Notes: generated by a model from the sequence alone, not told the origin. DNA of 64,000 bases from Lachnospiraceae bacterium (GCA_910574715.1 CAJTCH010000013.1:1-64000); one strand, 5' to 3'; positions 37,308 to 45,671 are shown, counted from the first letter of the stretch. A program made the numbers and translations.

Positions 37308-37787
37308 CTATCTATTCTCTTGGTCTTTCTGGCGCATCTTCAGTTTCAGAAGCGCCATCGCCTTCCTGCAGTCGAGCGCGACCATGTTGTTTTCCCCCAC
37401 TACATTGGTCTCCGTTCCATCTGCGCTCTTATTGATGTCTACAATACCGTCCAGATATTCATTCACCACCACGAACTGCGCTACCGTACCGCTGAAATTG
37501 AGCCCTGTCACCGGAATTCCCCTTATTCCTAACTGCTCACATGTATTCGTGAAGTCTACGTCACTGTTTCCCCAACCATCAGATGAGATAATCACACCGT
37601 CAGCCCGCATCGCTTCCGCCCAGACGGCTGAACGTGTCCCTACCAACATCTTATCCTTGTTGTCATCCGGCGTTCCTACCAGAAGGATCCCCATCAGATC
37701 AAGATCCGTGTCATTAGACACTACATCAAGGAGCGGATCCCTGAAATGATGCAGTGAAGTCTCCTTGGTTGATGGTCCTATTCCCAT
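37308..37787 (-). CDS. prdE: Proline reductase-associated protein PrdE
   Basis: A 159-residue protein matching the C-terminal part of PrdA: MGIGPSTKETSLHHFRDPLL aligns with the PrdA segment just after its self-cleavage Cys (CIGPASKEMSRHYWREPL), and RADGVIISSDGWGNSDVDFT with DGAFVTTEGFGNNHIDFA. It is therefore the stand-alone equivalent of the PrdA pyruvoyl-bearing subunit but begins with Met instead of the Cys. The role in the proline reductase complex is not settled. It lies 12 bases after prdD, with AAGGAGGTG before ATG 37787. Confidence 0.9.
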   Translation of the reverse strand: MGIGPSTKETSLHHFRDPLLDVVSNDTDLDLMGILLVGTPDDNKDKMLVGTRSAVWAEAMRADGVIISSDGWGNSDVDFTNTCEQLGIRGIPVTGLNFSGTVAQFVVVNEYLDGIVDINKSADGTETNVVGENNMVALDCRKAMALLKLKMRQKDQENR

Positions 37788-37799
37788 GTGCTCACCTCC

Positions 37800-38567
37800 T
37801 TATTGCATTGAGCGGATGATTCCGTCCCGGTACTCATTCGGAGTCACCAGAATCGGCATATTCCCCATATCAATGATCGATCGTCCGCCTTCTACCCCAG
37901 ATGGTTCCTCTGCAAAAAAGTGTGTATCATACATAGCTCCCTGTCCTGCGACCTGCTTGATAATCAACACCCTCTTCTTCCCCGGTCTTACAATGTCGTG
38001 ATACTCGTGCCTCTCCGTACATTTTTCTCCACGGAATTTCTTCAGCTTCTCACGGTAGGTCTGAATGAACTTATCGCAGGCGCGGTGCGCTGCCGTCGGC
38101 CCTGGCCGTTCCTGTCCCATACCGGCAGTGAGAGTTACGTCAAAGGAAATAATATAGTCGTCATCTCCAGGAGTACCTGCCCGATTCAAGTATAACTGAT
38201 CCTTCAGATTCCCTTCCGATGACCCGAATTCATGGCACTGTTTACCATTCACATCCACACCCGTAAGCATTACATAGACGCCGGTGATCGTGTGCGTAAT
38301 CCCATCCCCAATCTTGCCAAGAACTTTTGTAGAGATCGGTATAATATCCATGATGGTGTTCGTCCACCTGTCATGGTCGCCCGGCTTAATAAGCTGAATA
38401 TCGATCTTCTCGATATATTCCTCCTCTGCCGCCAGTCCGTCAAGCATCTCCTTACTGACTGTCATGTTACCGTCTACTTTAATGTCGTTATGCTCGCCCC
38501 ATTCTACACTATTCATATGGAATGATTTGATCACTAATTTCCTAAGGTCTTTTACTTCATCAGCCAC
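37800..38567 (-). CDS. prdD: Proline reductase-associated protein PrdD
   Basis: A 255-residue protein matching the PrdA region before the cleavage site: EFGSSEGNL versus EFGSSEGFL, QERPGPTAAHRACD versus MERPGPLAAHSASD, RPGKKRVLIIKQVAGQGAMY versus RPGKKKVVIVKEIMGQGAMH, and an end (GIIRSMQ) just where PrdA is cleaved. I chose GTG 38567, eight bases after GGAGG; ATG 38573 is too close to that site. It has its own promoter after a terminator that follows prdB, so its level can differ from that of the catalytic subunits. Confidence 0.9.
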   Translation of the reverse strand: MADEVKDLRKLVIKSFHMNSVEWGEHNDIKVDGNMTVSKEMLDGLAAEEEYIEKIDIQLIKPGDHDRWTNTIMDIIPISTKVLGKIGDGITHTITGVYVMLTGVDVNGKQCHEFGSSEGNLKDQLYLNRAGTPGDDDYIISFDVTLTAGMGQERPGPTAAHRACDKFIQTYREKLKKFRGEKCTERHEYHDIVRPGKKRVLIIKQVAGQGAMYDTHFFAEEPSGVEGGRSIIDMGNMPILVTPNEYRDGIIRSMQ

Positions 38568-38618
38568 TTTCATCACCTCCGTTAACACAGTCTGCCAAGC
38601 AGACCCTCTCATATATGT

Positions 38619-38647
38619 ATTATACAATATATCGAATGATATTCCAA
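38619..38647 (-). promoter_or_regulatory. Promoter of prdDE
   Basis: Minus strand TTGGAA (38642-38647), 17 bases, perfect TATAAT (38619-38624), between the prdB terminator and prdD. Confidence 0.65.
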
Positions 38648-38668
38648 TATATCGTCATGATATTTTTC

Positions 38669-38698
38669 AAAAAAAGGCAGATGTATCATACATCTGCC
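38669..38698 (-). terminator. Terminator after prdB
   Basis: A perfect palindromic stem GGCAGATGTAT..ATACATCTGCC (38676-38698) followed by seven T (38669-38675) on the minus strand, 20 bases past the prdB stop. Confidence 0.92.
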
Positions 38699-38717
38699 TC
38701 CTGATACTATGAGTTAA

Positions 38718-39443
38718 TTATACCTTAGCAATATACTCGAACGGCAACGGAACGATCTTTCCCGGCGTCTGGATCTCAACCAGCTGTTCCAGAGTAGCCT
38801 TTACGATCTGTGTCTGCTGTTCCGGGTTATTCGGAGCTCCAGCATTCGCACCCATAGGTACCAACGGAGCTACCGCACGAGGAGTACCGGTCTGACGAAC
38901 AACCGGCGGAAGAGCTGCAATAATAATAGTAGGAATTCCAGCCTCTTCAATCGCTCTCTGCACCAATACTGCAGAGCGGTGACAGGTACCTCATCCAGCA
39001 GTGAGGATTACCGCGTCAACTTCTTCTTCCTTAAACATCTGTGCAATCGCCGGTCCGGTTTCACCCTTGAACTTCTCCTGGTTTCCGCCGCCTCCCATGA
39101 ATCCCGCGTGTACAGGAGCACATGCTTTAATAAAACCTTCTTTTGCAAGCTCATGAATTCTGTCGATCGGAAACATACAGTTGATGTCCTTGTTAACATC
39201 ACTGTTGTCATATCCGCCGTGTGATACCATCAATTCACTAGACGGCATATCATCCGTAACTTTTCTCCATGTAAAGTCGCCTGCCAGGTTGAATCTTTCC
39301 TGTTCCTTGTGATGAACACCTGCTGCTGTAGCAAGAGCAATCGTCATATCTTTCAACTCTTTTGTAACAGGAGCCCATACAGACGGCGGAGTAATAGGAA
39401 CAAATATCTCTGATTGCATTCCTTTAACTAACGTTAAACTCAT
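38718..39443 (-). CDS. prdB: D-proline reductase selenoprotein subunit PrdB
   Basis: A 241-residue protein when the in-frame TGA at 38991-38993 is read as selenocysteine (residue 151). The site reads ILTAG-U-GTCHRSA, the known PrdB active-site pattern with a nearby Cys. Sequence on both sides is well formed and codon-like, so this is not a broken gene. PrdB is the catalytic subunit that reductively opens the D-proline ring to 5-aminovalerate, working with the pyruvoyl group of PrdA in the cytoplasm. A SECIS-like hairpin follows the TGA. It starts three bases after the CBO2463-type gene, behind AAGGAGG. Confidence 0.96.
38952..38978 (-). promoter_or_regulatory. SECIS-like hairpin in prdB mRNA
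   Basis: Twelve bases after the TGA the minus-strand RNA folds as CGCTCTGCA-GTATTGG-TGCAGAGAGCG, a 9-bp stem with a two-base bulge and a seven-base loop. Bacterial SECIS elements for SelB lie at this distance inside the coding region. Confidence 0.75.
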
Positions 39444-39445
39444 TG

Positions 39446-39739
39446 TTATACCTCCTTATTGTTCTGGTTCTTTTCGCGCATCTCTTTCTGACGCCGCGTA
39501 TAAGTGTCCAGGTTACTTACATACTTTTCATTGATCTCGGGTCCAAGCTGTTCCACAAAACTCATATTCCATGCAACCTCCTGCCCTACCTTAATGGGAT
39601 AATCACTGATGAACATACGCATCGGTACCTTCAGATAACCCAGGCGGCCTTTCAGGTCGATCGCCACCGATCCGTCGTGCACCTCCACGATCACACCTTC
39701 CATCCGTATGATCTTATCGCCATATTTCAAATCTGTCAT
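39446..39739 (-). CDS. Proline reductase-cluster small protein (CBO2463/CBO2479 domain)
   Basis: A 97-residue protein between prdA and prdB. It begins MTDLKYGDKIIRMEGVIVEV and has the LKGRLGYLKVPMRMFISDYP block known from small proteins of clostridial prd operons (CBO2463/CBO2479 domain in C. botulinum). The fold looks like a small beta-barrel followed by a helical tail rich in Glu, Lys and Asn. The function is unknown; position suggests help in assembly or maturation of the reductase. The start is ATG 39739 after AGGTG; a Met three codons upstream is less likely. Confidence 0.8.
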   Translation of the reverse strand: MTDLKYGDKIIRMEGVIVEVHDGSVAIDLKGRLGYLKVPMRMFISDYPIKVGQEVAWNMSFVEQLGPEINEKYVSNLDTYTRRQKEMREKNQNNKEV

Positions 39740-39754
39740 GCTTTTCACCTGACT

Positions 39755-41605
39755 TTAGTCATATTTTTCCTTACGCTTCTGGCTCATCGGCAGAGATTGC
39801 TCATTCTCAACCAGATTCAGTCCTTTTCCTGTTACACTTTCAATTGCTTCCACATTAGAAGACTTCACATTCGGATTCCATTTCTTCTCCGCTGCCTTCA
39901 CATCTTCTCCGCCCATAGCATTCTTAAGCATCTGCACTGCGCGGACAGCATCCTCAGGACAAAGTGTATTACAAGCAAGAACTTCGTTCTCAATACCTGA
40001 CTCAGACTTATTATTATCGACCATATGCGTCATATACTTGTTACCAACAACCAGAGCGCCCTGTACCGCACAGAAGGACATACCCACTACCGGGATTCCC
40101 CTCATACCGATCTGCTCATGGTGGCTTGCAAAATCAATGTGATTATTGCCGAAGCCTTCAGTTGTAACGAATGCACCGTCTACATCCAGCATCTCACAGA
40201 TCTGGCCTACACGCTTAGATACATAGAACTTCTCAGCGTTGATCTGCGGGCTTCCTACAAAGATAACGCCGCACAGGTCGATCTCTTCATCATGCAGAGC
40301 TTCAAGAACCAACGGCTCTCTCCAGTAATGTCTGGACATCTCCTTAGATGCAGGTCCGATACATGTAAGAGCATGAATACATCCGTCAAGAACTTCCAAC
40401 GGAGATACAGCTACCGGAACGTTACCAAGGTCAACATTCGGCTTACCGCCAAGGATACCAACCGGCTCAACCGGAAGGATCAGGTTGTCATGCATAGCGC
40501 CCTGTCCCATGATCTCTTTAACGATAACAACTTTCTTCTTGCCTGGTCTTCTGTACTGGTCAAAAGTCTCTGTATCCGTCACAAGGGACTCATCCAACTT
40601 CTTCAGGCACTCACGGATCTCCTGTGTGATGATATCGCTTGCACTATGAGCTGCCAGCGGGCCAGGTCTCTCCATGTTCGTTCCTTCTTTGACCGTAACC
40701 TGTGTCTTGATGAAGATCTCACCCTTCTCAGGTGCTCCCGGACGTCCCCACATAATATTCTCATCCAGGAATCCTTCCGAAGAACCAAACTCACCGATCT
40801 GAACTCCATTCGCGTCTGTACCTGTTACCATCATAACAACGCCGTCAAGAACTCTGGTAACGCCTGATCCAAGTTCATCCTCGCCCTCTTTCGCAGCGAT
40901 CGGCTGAACATCCATGATCGTCTCCGAATATGTGTGATAATCTGCCGGTGTGATAATATCAATCTTAAGGTCGTAAACTAACTTCTGAGAATCAATACAC
41001 TCTTTCTCGATACCTTCACGGATATAAAGCGTAGTTCCTTCGATCTTCGTCTCCGGTCCTCTCTTAACTTCCGTGATATTAAAATGCTTTCTCGTAAGGC
41101 TTCTGATCAGCTTAGCCTCCTGCTCTGCTGCCGGCGCCGCTGCGACCGCTGCTGCTGCGCCTGCCGGAACCTCTGCCGCTGCTGCGCTGCCTCCGCCAAG
41201 TGCTCCAACCGGAATCTCAAGATTGATGTCCTTGCCTTCTCCGATATGGATCTTCAGCACTCCGCCTGCTGCCGGTGCTGCTGCAACTGGCGCCGCTGCC
41301 GGTGCCGGTGCTGCTTCCTCTTCCGCTGCCTCCGGTGCTGCCGGTTTGCTTGGTGCTTTTGCCCCTTCCACAACGTCTGCAGTAAGCGGGCAAAGTGAAT
41401 CACAAGTCTTTGTGAGTTTTGCTCCTAAAACCTCCTCGATGGTCAATGCCCCATCCAGGTTCAGTAATCCAGAATCTACCAGATCGTCAAAGATCGCCGG
41501 ATCTTCCAGATTAGCAGCTTCGATTGTAATGCCAGCTTCTGCTCTACAACATAATACCGCAGGATCATGAGCGTGCGCTTTCGCTGTTTCAGCTGTGATT
41601 GACAT
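39755..41605 (-). CDS. prdA: D-proline reductase proprotein PrdA
   Basis: A 616-residue proprotein. Residues 1-80 are Cys-containing (AVLCCRAEAGITIEAANLED; TKTCDSLCPLTADVVEGA). An Ala/Pro-rich linker follows (about 82-112 and 139-160), then the region shared with PrdD. The predicted self-cleavage site is at Cys415 (HALTCIGPAS), where the family forms a pyruvoyl group, and the C-terminal subunit follows. The two fragments plus PrdB make the reductase. ATG 41605 has AAGGAGG upstream. A 221-base leader with strong hairpins separates it from prdC. Confidence 0.96.
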   Translation of the reverse strand: MSITAETAKAHAHDPAVLCCRAEAGITIEAANLEDPAIFDDLVDSGLLNLDGALTIEEVLGAKLTKTCDSLCPLTADVVEGAKAPSKPAAPEAAEEEAAPAPAAAPVAAAPAAGGVLKIHIGEGKDINLEIPVGALGGGSAAAAEVPAGAAAAVAAAPAAEQEAKLIRSLTRKHFNITEVKRGPETKIEGTTLYIREGIEKECIDSQKLVYDLKIDIITPADYHTYSETIMDVQPIAAKEGEDELGSGVTRVLDGVVMMVTGTDANGVQIGEFGSSEGFLDENIMWGRPGAPEKGEIFIKTQVTVKEGTNMERPGPLAAHSASDIITQEIRECLKKLDESLVTDTETFDQYRRPGKKKVVIVKEIMGQGAMHDNLILPVEPVGILGGKPNVDLGNVPVAVSPLEVLDGCIHALTCIGPASKEMSRHYWREPLVLEALHDEEIDLCGVIFVGSPQINAEKFYVSKRVGQICEMLDVDGAFVTTEGFGNNHIDFASHHEQIGMRGIPVVGMSFCAVQGALVVGNKYMTHMVDNNKSESGIENEVLACNTLCPEDAVRAVQMLKNAMGGEDVKAAEKKWNPNVKSSNVEAIESVTGKGLNLVENEQSLPMSQKRKEKYD

Positions 41606-41826
41606 ATTGTTTTCCCTCCTTAATTTGGTTCGAGCGTCCCTTACAGTCCGCATAAATTATGTTACCCGTTCCGGCACATTGTTATGTATGCCTCGCAGGC
41701 GGCCGCGTTCTGCGCGGCCTTGATGTATATATACAGCCGCAGGCAGCACGGAGAGTCCTCTCTTTCTCCATCCAAAGGAATCGGGGGTCCTTCGGATTCT
41801 TTGCGTGCAGCAGTAATATCTGGTAT
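41606..41826 (-). promoter_or_regulatory. Structured prdC-prdA intergenic leader
   Basis: On the minus strand a perfect GGCCGCG-CAGAA-CGCGGCC hairpin (41700-41718) lies between TGCCT (41734-41738) and AGGCA (41687-41691), which can close it. A GTATATATAC palindrome lies inside, and AAAGAATC..GATTCCTTT (41774-41804) forms a second stem upstream. There is no U-run after them. Probably an RNA processing or control region that sets prdA apart from prdC. Confidence 0.5.
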
Positions 41827-43170
41827 TTATTTGCCGTTCGGAAGCTGATCTACCTGCTTGGAAACAGTCAATCTTCTGTACAGCGAATGTCCGATCGTCC
41901 TCATCACATGGTCTGTCTGATGGAACGTCTTAAGCTTCATCTTCGGAGCGGATCCCATAACCGTATTCGAACAGTCAGAGCAGTTGCCGATTATGATATA
42001 TTCTGCGCCGTCCTTCTTAAACTGCAGACACTTCTGCGCCTGTCCCGGACAGTTGCCCGGATTCTCGCACTTCAGCGCCGCGCCCGGCTTCGGCTCAACA
42101 GCCTGCTTGCATCTTGCAACAGAAACGACCTTGCCGTTCATCTTCTCGCAGATCTCACGCATACGGTCTTCGCTTCCGCCGCACGCGCAGACAAGAAGCC
42201 CAACCGGAGCTCCGTGCAGATCAGGGAATTCGATCGTTACGATGATACCGCCTGTCGTCTTCGTAACCGGTGCGTCTAACGCAGTTGACTTCCCTGTAAA
42301 CGGTCCGCCCATAATGATCTCTCCATAAGGCTCCTCTATGCCGCCGGCCCTCTCGATCATATCGCCGACGCTGGTCCCTACCGGAATATCCATATATACA
42401 TGCGGCTCGTTGCCGCCGTTCAGCTTGCCTATCACCGTCATATTCTTGCTGTAGCAAGGCTTCTTCTCCTCGATCGCCTCCGCAATACGAAGCAGCGTCT
42501 CGCAGTTGATCACCACTGCATCCGCCGCTGAAGGAAGCTGGGTCGGATCAAGCAGTTTATCCAGACACTCTCTTACGACTGCACGTTCCTCTCCCATCGG
42601 GTAAATATCAGGAAGAAGGTGAATGGTAAGGCTGTCGTCATCCTTGATCGCATCTCTTAAGATCTGGACTGCCTTCTCGTTCTTCTTCTTGATCGCGATG
42701 ATACCCTTCGACGCATTGGAGATCTCCATACAATACTTAAGCCCGCGTATGGTAATATCCGCCTTCTCCTCCAACTGTATAACATTGTGACGCAGTCCCG
42801 GTTCGCACTCTGCAGCATTGACAAGGACATATCCGCCCTTCAGATCCGTTCCGATCTTAACGCCCGTAGGGAATCCGGCGCCGCCCATACCTACGATACC
42901 TGCCTCTTTTACCAAGGCAAGCTTATCATTCTCATCTTCCACTTCGATCGGTACAAACTCTTCCTTCTGCTCTTCGTCGGGTCTGATAACGATCCTGTCT
43001 TCCAGGACTTCTTCAACTACGCCGTACACACTGGAAAAAATATTCGCTCCAAGACCAGTCGGCGTTGCGATCTTCGTACCTTTTTTCACTTCGTCCCCTG
43101 CCTGTACAATCGCTGCACAGGGCGCACCGACATGCTGACGCAATAAAATCTGTACATTTCCCATTGACAT
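41827..43170 (-). CDS. prdC: PrdC, RnfC-like electron-transfer protein for proline reductase
   Basis: A 447-residue protein with the RnfC/NuoF-like core: VGMGGAGFPTGVKIGTDLKG, AAECEPGLRHNV, and IIMGGPFTGKSTALDAPVTK. A C-terminal Cys-rich part follows (VGLLVCACGGSEDRMREICE; NPGNCPGQAQKCLQF; GNCSDCSNTVMG). In Stickland clostridia PrdC passes electrons from NADH to proline reductase. Some PrdC proteins contain selenocysteine; here the frame has no internal TGA, so this is a Cys version. It begins 110 bases after tRNA-Sec and may share its transcript. Two Met codons (43170, 43164) are possible starts. Confidence 0.93.
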   Translation of the reverse strand: MSMGNVQILLRQHVGAPCAAIVQAGDEVKKGTKIATPTGLGANIFSSVYGVVEEVLEDRIVIRPDEEQKEEFVPIEVEDENDKLALVKEAGIVGMGGAGFPTGVKIGTDLKGGYVLVNAAECEPGLRHNVIQLEEKADITIRGLKYCMEISNASKGIIAIKKKNEKAVQILRDAIKDDDSLTIHLLPDIYPMGEERAVVRECLDKLLDPTQLPSAADAVVINCETLLRIAEAIEEKKPCYSKNMTVIGKLNGGNEPHVYMDIPVGTSVGDMIERAGGIEEPYGEIIMGGPFTGKSTALDAPVTKTTGGIIVTIEFPDLHGAPVGLLVCACGGSEDRMREICEKMNGKVVSVARCKQAVEPKPGAALKCENPGNCPGQAQKCLQFKKDGAEYIIIGNCSDCSNTVMGSAPKMKLKTFHQTDHVMRTIGHSLYRRLTVSKQVDQLPNGK

Positions 43171-43279
43171 CCTTCTCCTTTACATTAATATATAAGCAAC
43201 AAAACTTCTCAGTTCGTCTGCTTACTTCTGCAGTTACTTTCCCGCCTATCTATAAATAAACCCTATAAATGATTTCTTT

Positions 43280-43377
43280 TGGCGAGGGCATGTGGGAATC
43301 GAACCCACCCAGGACGCTCTTAACGCCCCACACTGGTTTTGAAGACCAGGAGGCACACCAGTCACCCATCTACCCCC
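43280..43377 (-). tRNA. selC: tRNA-Sec (anticodon TCA)
   Basis: A 98-base RNA gene read on the minus strand, from GGGGGTAG at 43377 to an encoded CCA at 43280-43282. The anticodon arm CTGGTC-TTCAAA-ACCAG has TCA, which reads UGA. The long variable arm (GGGGCGTTAAGAGCGTCC) and extended acceptor are typical of tRNA-Sec, and the T arm has GGTTCGATTCC. It serves prdB and selD in this window. Confidence 0.96.
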
Positions 43378-43401
43378 ATAATATTAATCTCATGTGCTTT
43401 A

Positions 43402-43430
43402 ACAATAGCATAATTCGCGTATGATTTCAA
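43402..43430 (-). promoter_or_regulatory. Promoter of selC
   Basis: Minus strand TTGAAA (43425-43430), 17 bases, TATTGT (43402-43407), 25 bases before the tRNA. It may also drive prdC. Confidence 0.6.
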
Positions 43431-43465
43431 CACTTTTTTTGTATTTTTATAATACCAAAAAACCA

Positions 43466-43494
43466 TTGACTTTTCAAGGTTTTTCGTACATAAT
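43466..43494 (+). promoter_or_regulatory. Promoter of prdF
   Basis: TTGACT (43466-43471), 17 bases, CATAAT (43489-43494), giving a leader of about 190 bases before the racemase start. It lies back to back with the selC promoter. Confidence 0.6.
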
Positions 43495-43693
43495 GTAGTT
43501 AAGAAAATGAACAGCATACTAGAACGTAGTCTAATTGTTAATTTTTTGCTGTTTTCACCGGATTTTCTCCTTAATTATATTTGAAAAAGACACGGAGAGA
43601 GTAAGGGGCCTTTCAAAGTGCTTTTATAAAAAATTTATAGAATATCTCTATAAATCAAAATCAATCTATTTTTTATTAGGAGGTACAAGAACT

Positions 43694-44728
43694 ATGGAAT
43701 TAAAAGCAAATGTTAATTTCGAACGTTTCGAAGGCGCATTGCAGGTGGTTGACTCCCATACCGTCGGAGAGTTCTGCCGCATCGTGATCGGCGGTTTCCC
43801 TGAGCCGGAAGGAACCACCATGATCGAGAAGAAGAAATGGATGGAAGAGAACTATGATCATGTTCGTACCGCTCTCATGTTCGAGCCTCGCGGACATCAT
43901 GATATGTTCGGCGCATTCCTGTGCGAACCAGTGAACAAGGAAGCTGACTTCGGCGTTATGTTCATGGACACAGGCGGATACCTGAACATGTGCGGACACT
44001 GTACGATCGGCGCTGTTACCGTTGCTGTTGAAGCCGGACTTGTAGAGTCCAAGGAAGGCGAGAATGAAGTTATTCTGGACGCTCCTGCAGGACTGATCCG
44101 CACCAAGGCTGTCGTTAAGAACGGCAAGGTAGAGAACGTTACTCTGACCAACGTTCCATCCTTCGTTTACAAGGAGAATCAGAAGGTTACCATCGACGGC
44201 AAAGAGATCGAATTCACCATCTCCTTCGGCGGAAGCTTCTTCGCTCTGGTAGACACTACCAAGCTGGATATCGGCGAGATCAATCCTAAGACCGTTCCGG
44301 AATACACGAAGCTTGGTATGAAGATGTTAGATGTCATCAACAAGGAGATCCCGATTCAGCATCCGCTCCTTGACATCACAAGCGTCGACTTAGTGGAATT
44401 CTACGGACCGACCCCGAATCCAGAGAAGGCAACCATGAGAAACGTCGTAATCTTCGGCGATGCTATGGCAGACCGCTCACCGTGCGGAACCGGAACAAGC
44501 GCGAAGCTTGCTACGCTTCATCACTGGGGCGAGATCAAGGTTGGAGAAGAATTCATCTACGAGAGCTTTATCGGCTCCTTATTCAAGGGCGTGATCAAAG
44601 AGACCACGAAGGTCGGCGATTTTGACGCGGTTGTTCCGATGATCACCGGAAGCTGCTACCTGACAGGCGTAGCTACGTATCTTATCGATCCGGAAGATCC
44701 GTTGAAGTACGGTTTCCAGGTTGGCTAA
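43694..44728 (+). CDS. prdF: Proline racemase
   Basis: A 344-residue enzyme that interconverts L- and D-proline so that the reductase gets its D-substrate. Both catalytic Cys are visible: Cys100 in GGYLNMCGHCTIGA and the second in ADRSPCGTGTSAKLA near residue 265. The DSHTVGEFCRIVIGGFP opening is typical. I chose ATG 43694, right after an AGGAGG; an upstream in-frame extension of 53 codons is AT-rich leader sequence. It is transcribed away from selC and prdC. Confidence 0.96.
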   Translation: MELKANVNFERFEGALQVVDSHTVGEFCRIVIGGFPEPEGTTMIEKKKWMEENYDHVRTALMFEPRGHHDMFGAFLCEPVNKEADFGVMFMDTGGYLNMCGHCTIGAVTVAVEAGLVESKEGENEVILDAPAGLIRTKAVVKNGKVENVTLTNVPSFVYKENQKVTIDGKEIEFTISFGGSFFALVDTTKLDIGEINPKTVPEYTKLGMKMLDVINKEIPIQHPLLDITSVDLVEFYGPTPNPEKATMRNVVIFGDAMADRSPCGTGTSAKLATLHHWGEIKVGEEFIYESFIGSLFKGVIKETTKVGDFDAVVPMITGSCYLTGVATYLIDPEDPLKYGFQVG

Positions 44729-44770
44729 TCATCAGATAAAAGAAGAATAAAAGAAGCGTTATATTAATCT

Positions 44771-44799
44771 TTGCATTTTATGCAGAGATATGGTATACT
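44771..44799 (+). promoter_or_regulatory. Promoter of the TetR regulator
   Basis: TTGCAT (44771-44776), 17 bases, TATACT (44794-44799). Confidence 0.6.
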
Positions 44800-44883
44800 A
44801 ATCAATGAAGCAAAGAAGCGGGTTACTGTTAGAATAATCCGCTTCTCTTCATATTCATTTACAATCGGAAAGGAGTGATGTCA

Positions 44884-45471
44884 ATGCCACGTAAGAGGCG
44901 GTCAACGAAGAGCCGTATTGTAAAAGCTGCGTGGAATTTATTTTACAAGAACGGATATGATAACACAACTGTGGAGGACATTATTACAGCGTCCAAGACC
45001 TCCAAAGGTACTTTTTACCACTATTTCAAGGGAAAGGAAGCGCTTTTGAACTCCCTCTCCTACCTATTCGATCAGAAGTATGAGGAACTGGCTGCTGTGA
45101 TCGATCCCGATATGCCGGCTTATGACAAGCTGCTTTTTCTGAATCACGAACTGTTCCATATGATCGAGACAAGCGTCGATATCAACCTTCTTGCTTACCT
45201 CTATTCTTCACAGCTCACTACGAAGGATAAGAAGTCGCTTGCTGACAAGAAACGCTTCTATTACAAATGGGTTTCAGAGATTATCGGCGAAGCCCTGGAA
45301 TCCGGGAAATTCAGCAATACCAGCACAACTGAAGACCTGATGAACATCTATGCTATGTACGAGCGGGCATTGCTCTATGACTGGGCACTATTCAAAGGGA
45401 AATTTTCACTCACCGAACAGAGCGACAGATTACTGCCGCATGTGTTAGATATGTTTGTGAAAGGAGTATAG
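44884..45471 (+). CDS. TetR/AcrR family transcriptional regulator
   Basis: A 195-residue protein. The N-terminal helix-turn-helix is RIVKAAWNLFYKNGYDNTTV, then ASKTSKGTFYHYFKGKEALL, the TetR signature. The rest is an all-helical ligand domain of no specific resemblance. ATG 44884 lies eight bases after AGGAG; GTG or ATG codons just before are too close to it. It sits between the prd and selenium clusters with its own promoter and terminator, so it may control a neighbour, but no operator is evident. Confidence 0.9.
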   Translation: MPRKRRSTKSRIVKAAWNLFYKNGYDNTTVEDIITASKTSKGTFYHYFKGKEALLNSLSYLFDQKYEELAAVIDPDMPAYDKLLFLNHELFHMIETSVDINLLAYLYSSQLTTKDKKSLADKKRFYYKWVSEIIGEALESGKFSNTSTTEDLMNIYAMYERALLYDWALFKGKFSLTEQSDRLLPHVLDMFVKGV

Positions 45472-45493
45472 TTAGTTATGGATGTTACACCCT

Positions 45494-45536
45494 AAAAGAC
45501 AGGTATGTTGACCGCAGAATGTACCTGTCTTTTTTC
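45494..45536 (+). terminator. Terminator after the TetR gene
   Basis: AAAAGACAGGTA (45494-45505) pairs with TACCTGTCTTTT, followed by TTTTT up to 45536; roughly symmetric, so it may act on both strands. Confidence 0.85.
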
Positions 45537-45618
45537 TATTCTTTTTTACGGCAATCGCGCACGGAAGATTTTCTCTTCTCCCTGCCTGCTGTGCCGAAGC
45601 GTACCGCTCCGTGCACGC

Positions 45619-45641
45619 AAAAAGGGATGCCGAAGCATCCC
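45619..45641 (-). terminator. Terminator of the selenium operon
   Basis: Minus strand GGGATGC-TTCG-GCATCCC (45624-45641) with a UUCG loop followed by TTTTT, 31 bases past the DUF3343 stop. Confidence 0.9.
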
Positions 45642-45671
45642 CCTTTCTGGCCGCTGCTCCCCTGCACACGG

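Noticed and set aside
36922..37532. Plus-strand frames of 107-159 codons across 36922-37532
   Set aside because: They run through the ncRNA terminator and into the antisense of prdE and lack a good ribosome binding site.
38718..39443. prdB as two separate genes or a pseudogene because of the TGA
   Set aside because: The TGA is in the conserved selenocysteine position, a SECIS-like hairpin follows, and the full Sec machinery is nearby.
40025..41570. Plus-strand frames of 165-280 codons opposite prdA
   Set aside because: Shadows of prdA; the Ala/Pro-rich linker read backwards gives an artificial Ala- or Cys-rich protein.
43280..43377. selC as a suppressor or Trp/Leu tRNA
   Set aside because: The TCA anticodon, 98-base length, long variable arm and location in a selenium region fit tRNA-Sec.
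43535..43693. N-terminal extension of proline racemase
   Set aside because: It is AT-rich leader sequence before a perfect AGGAGG; racemases of this family begin at the Met at 43694.
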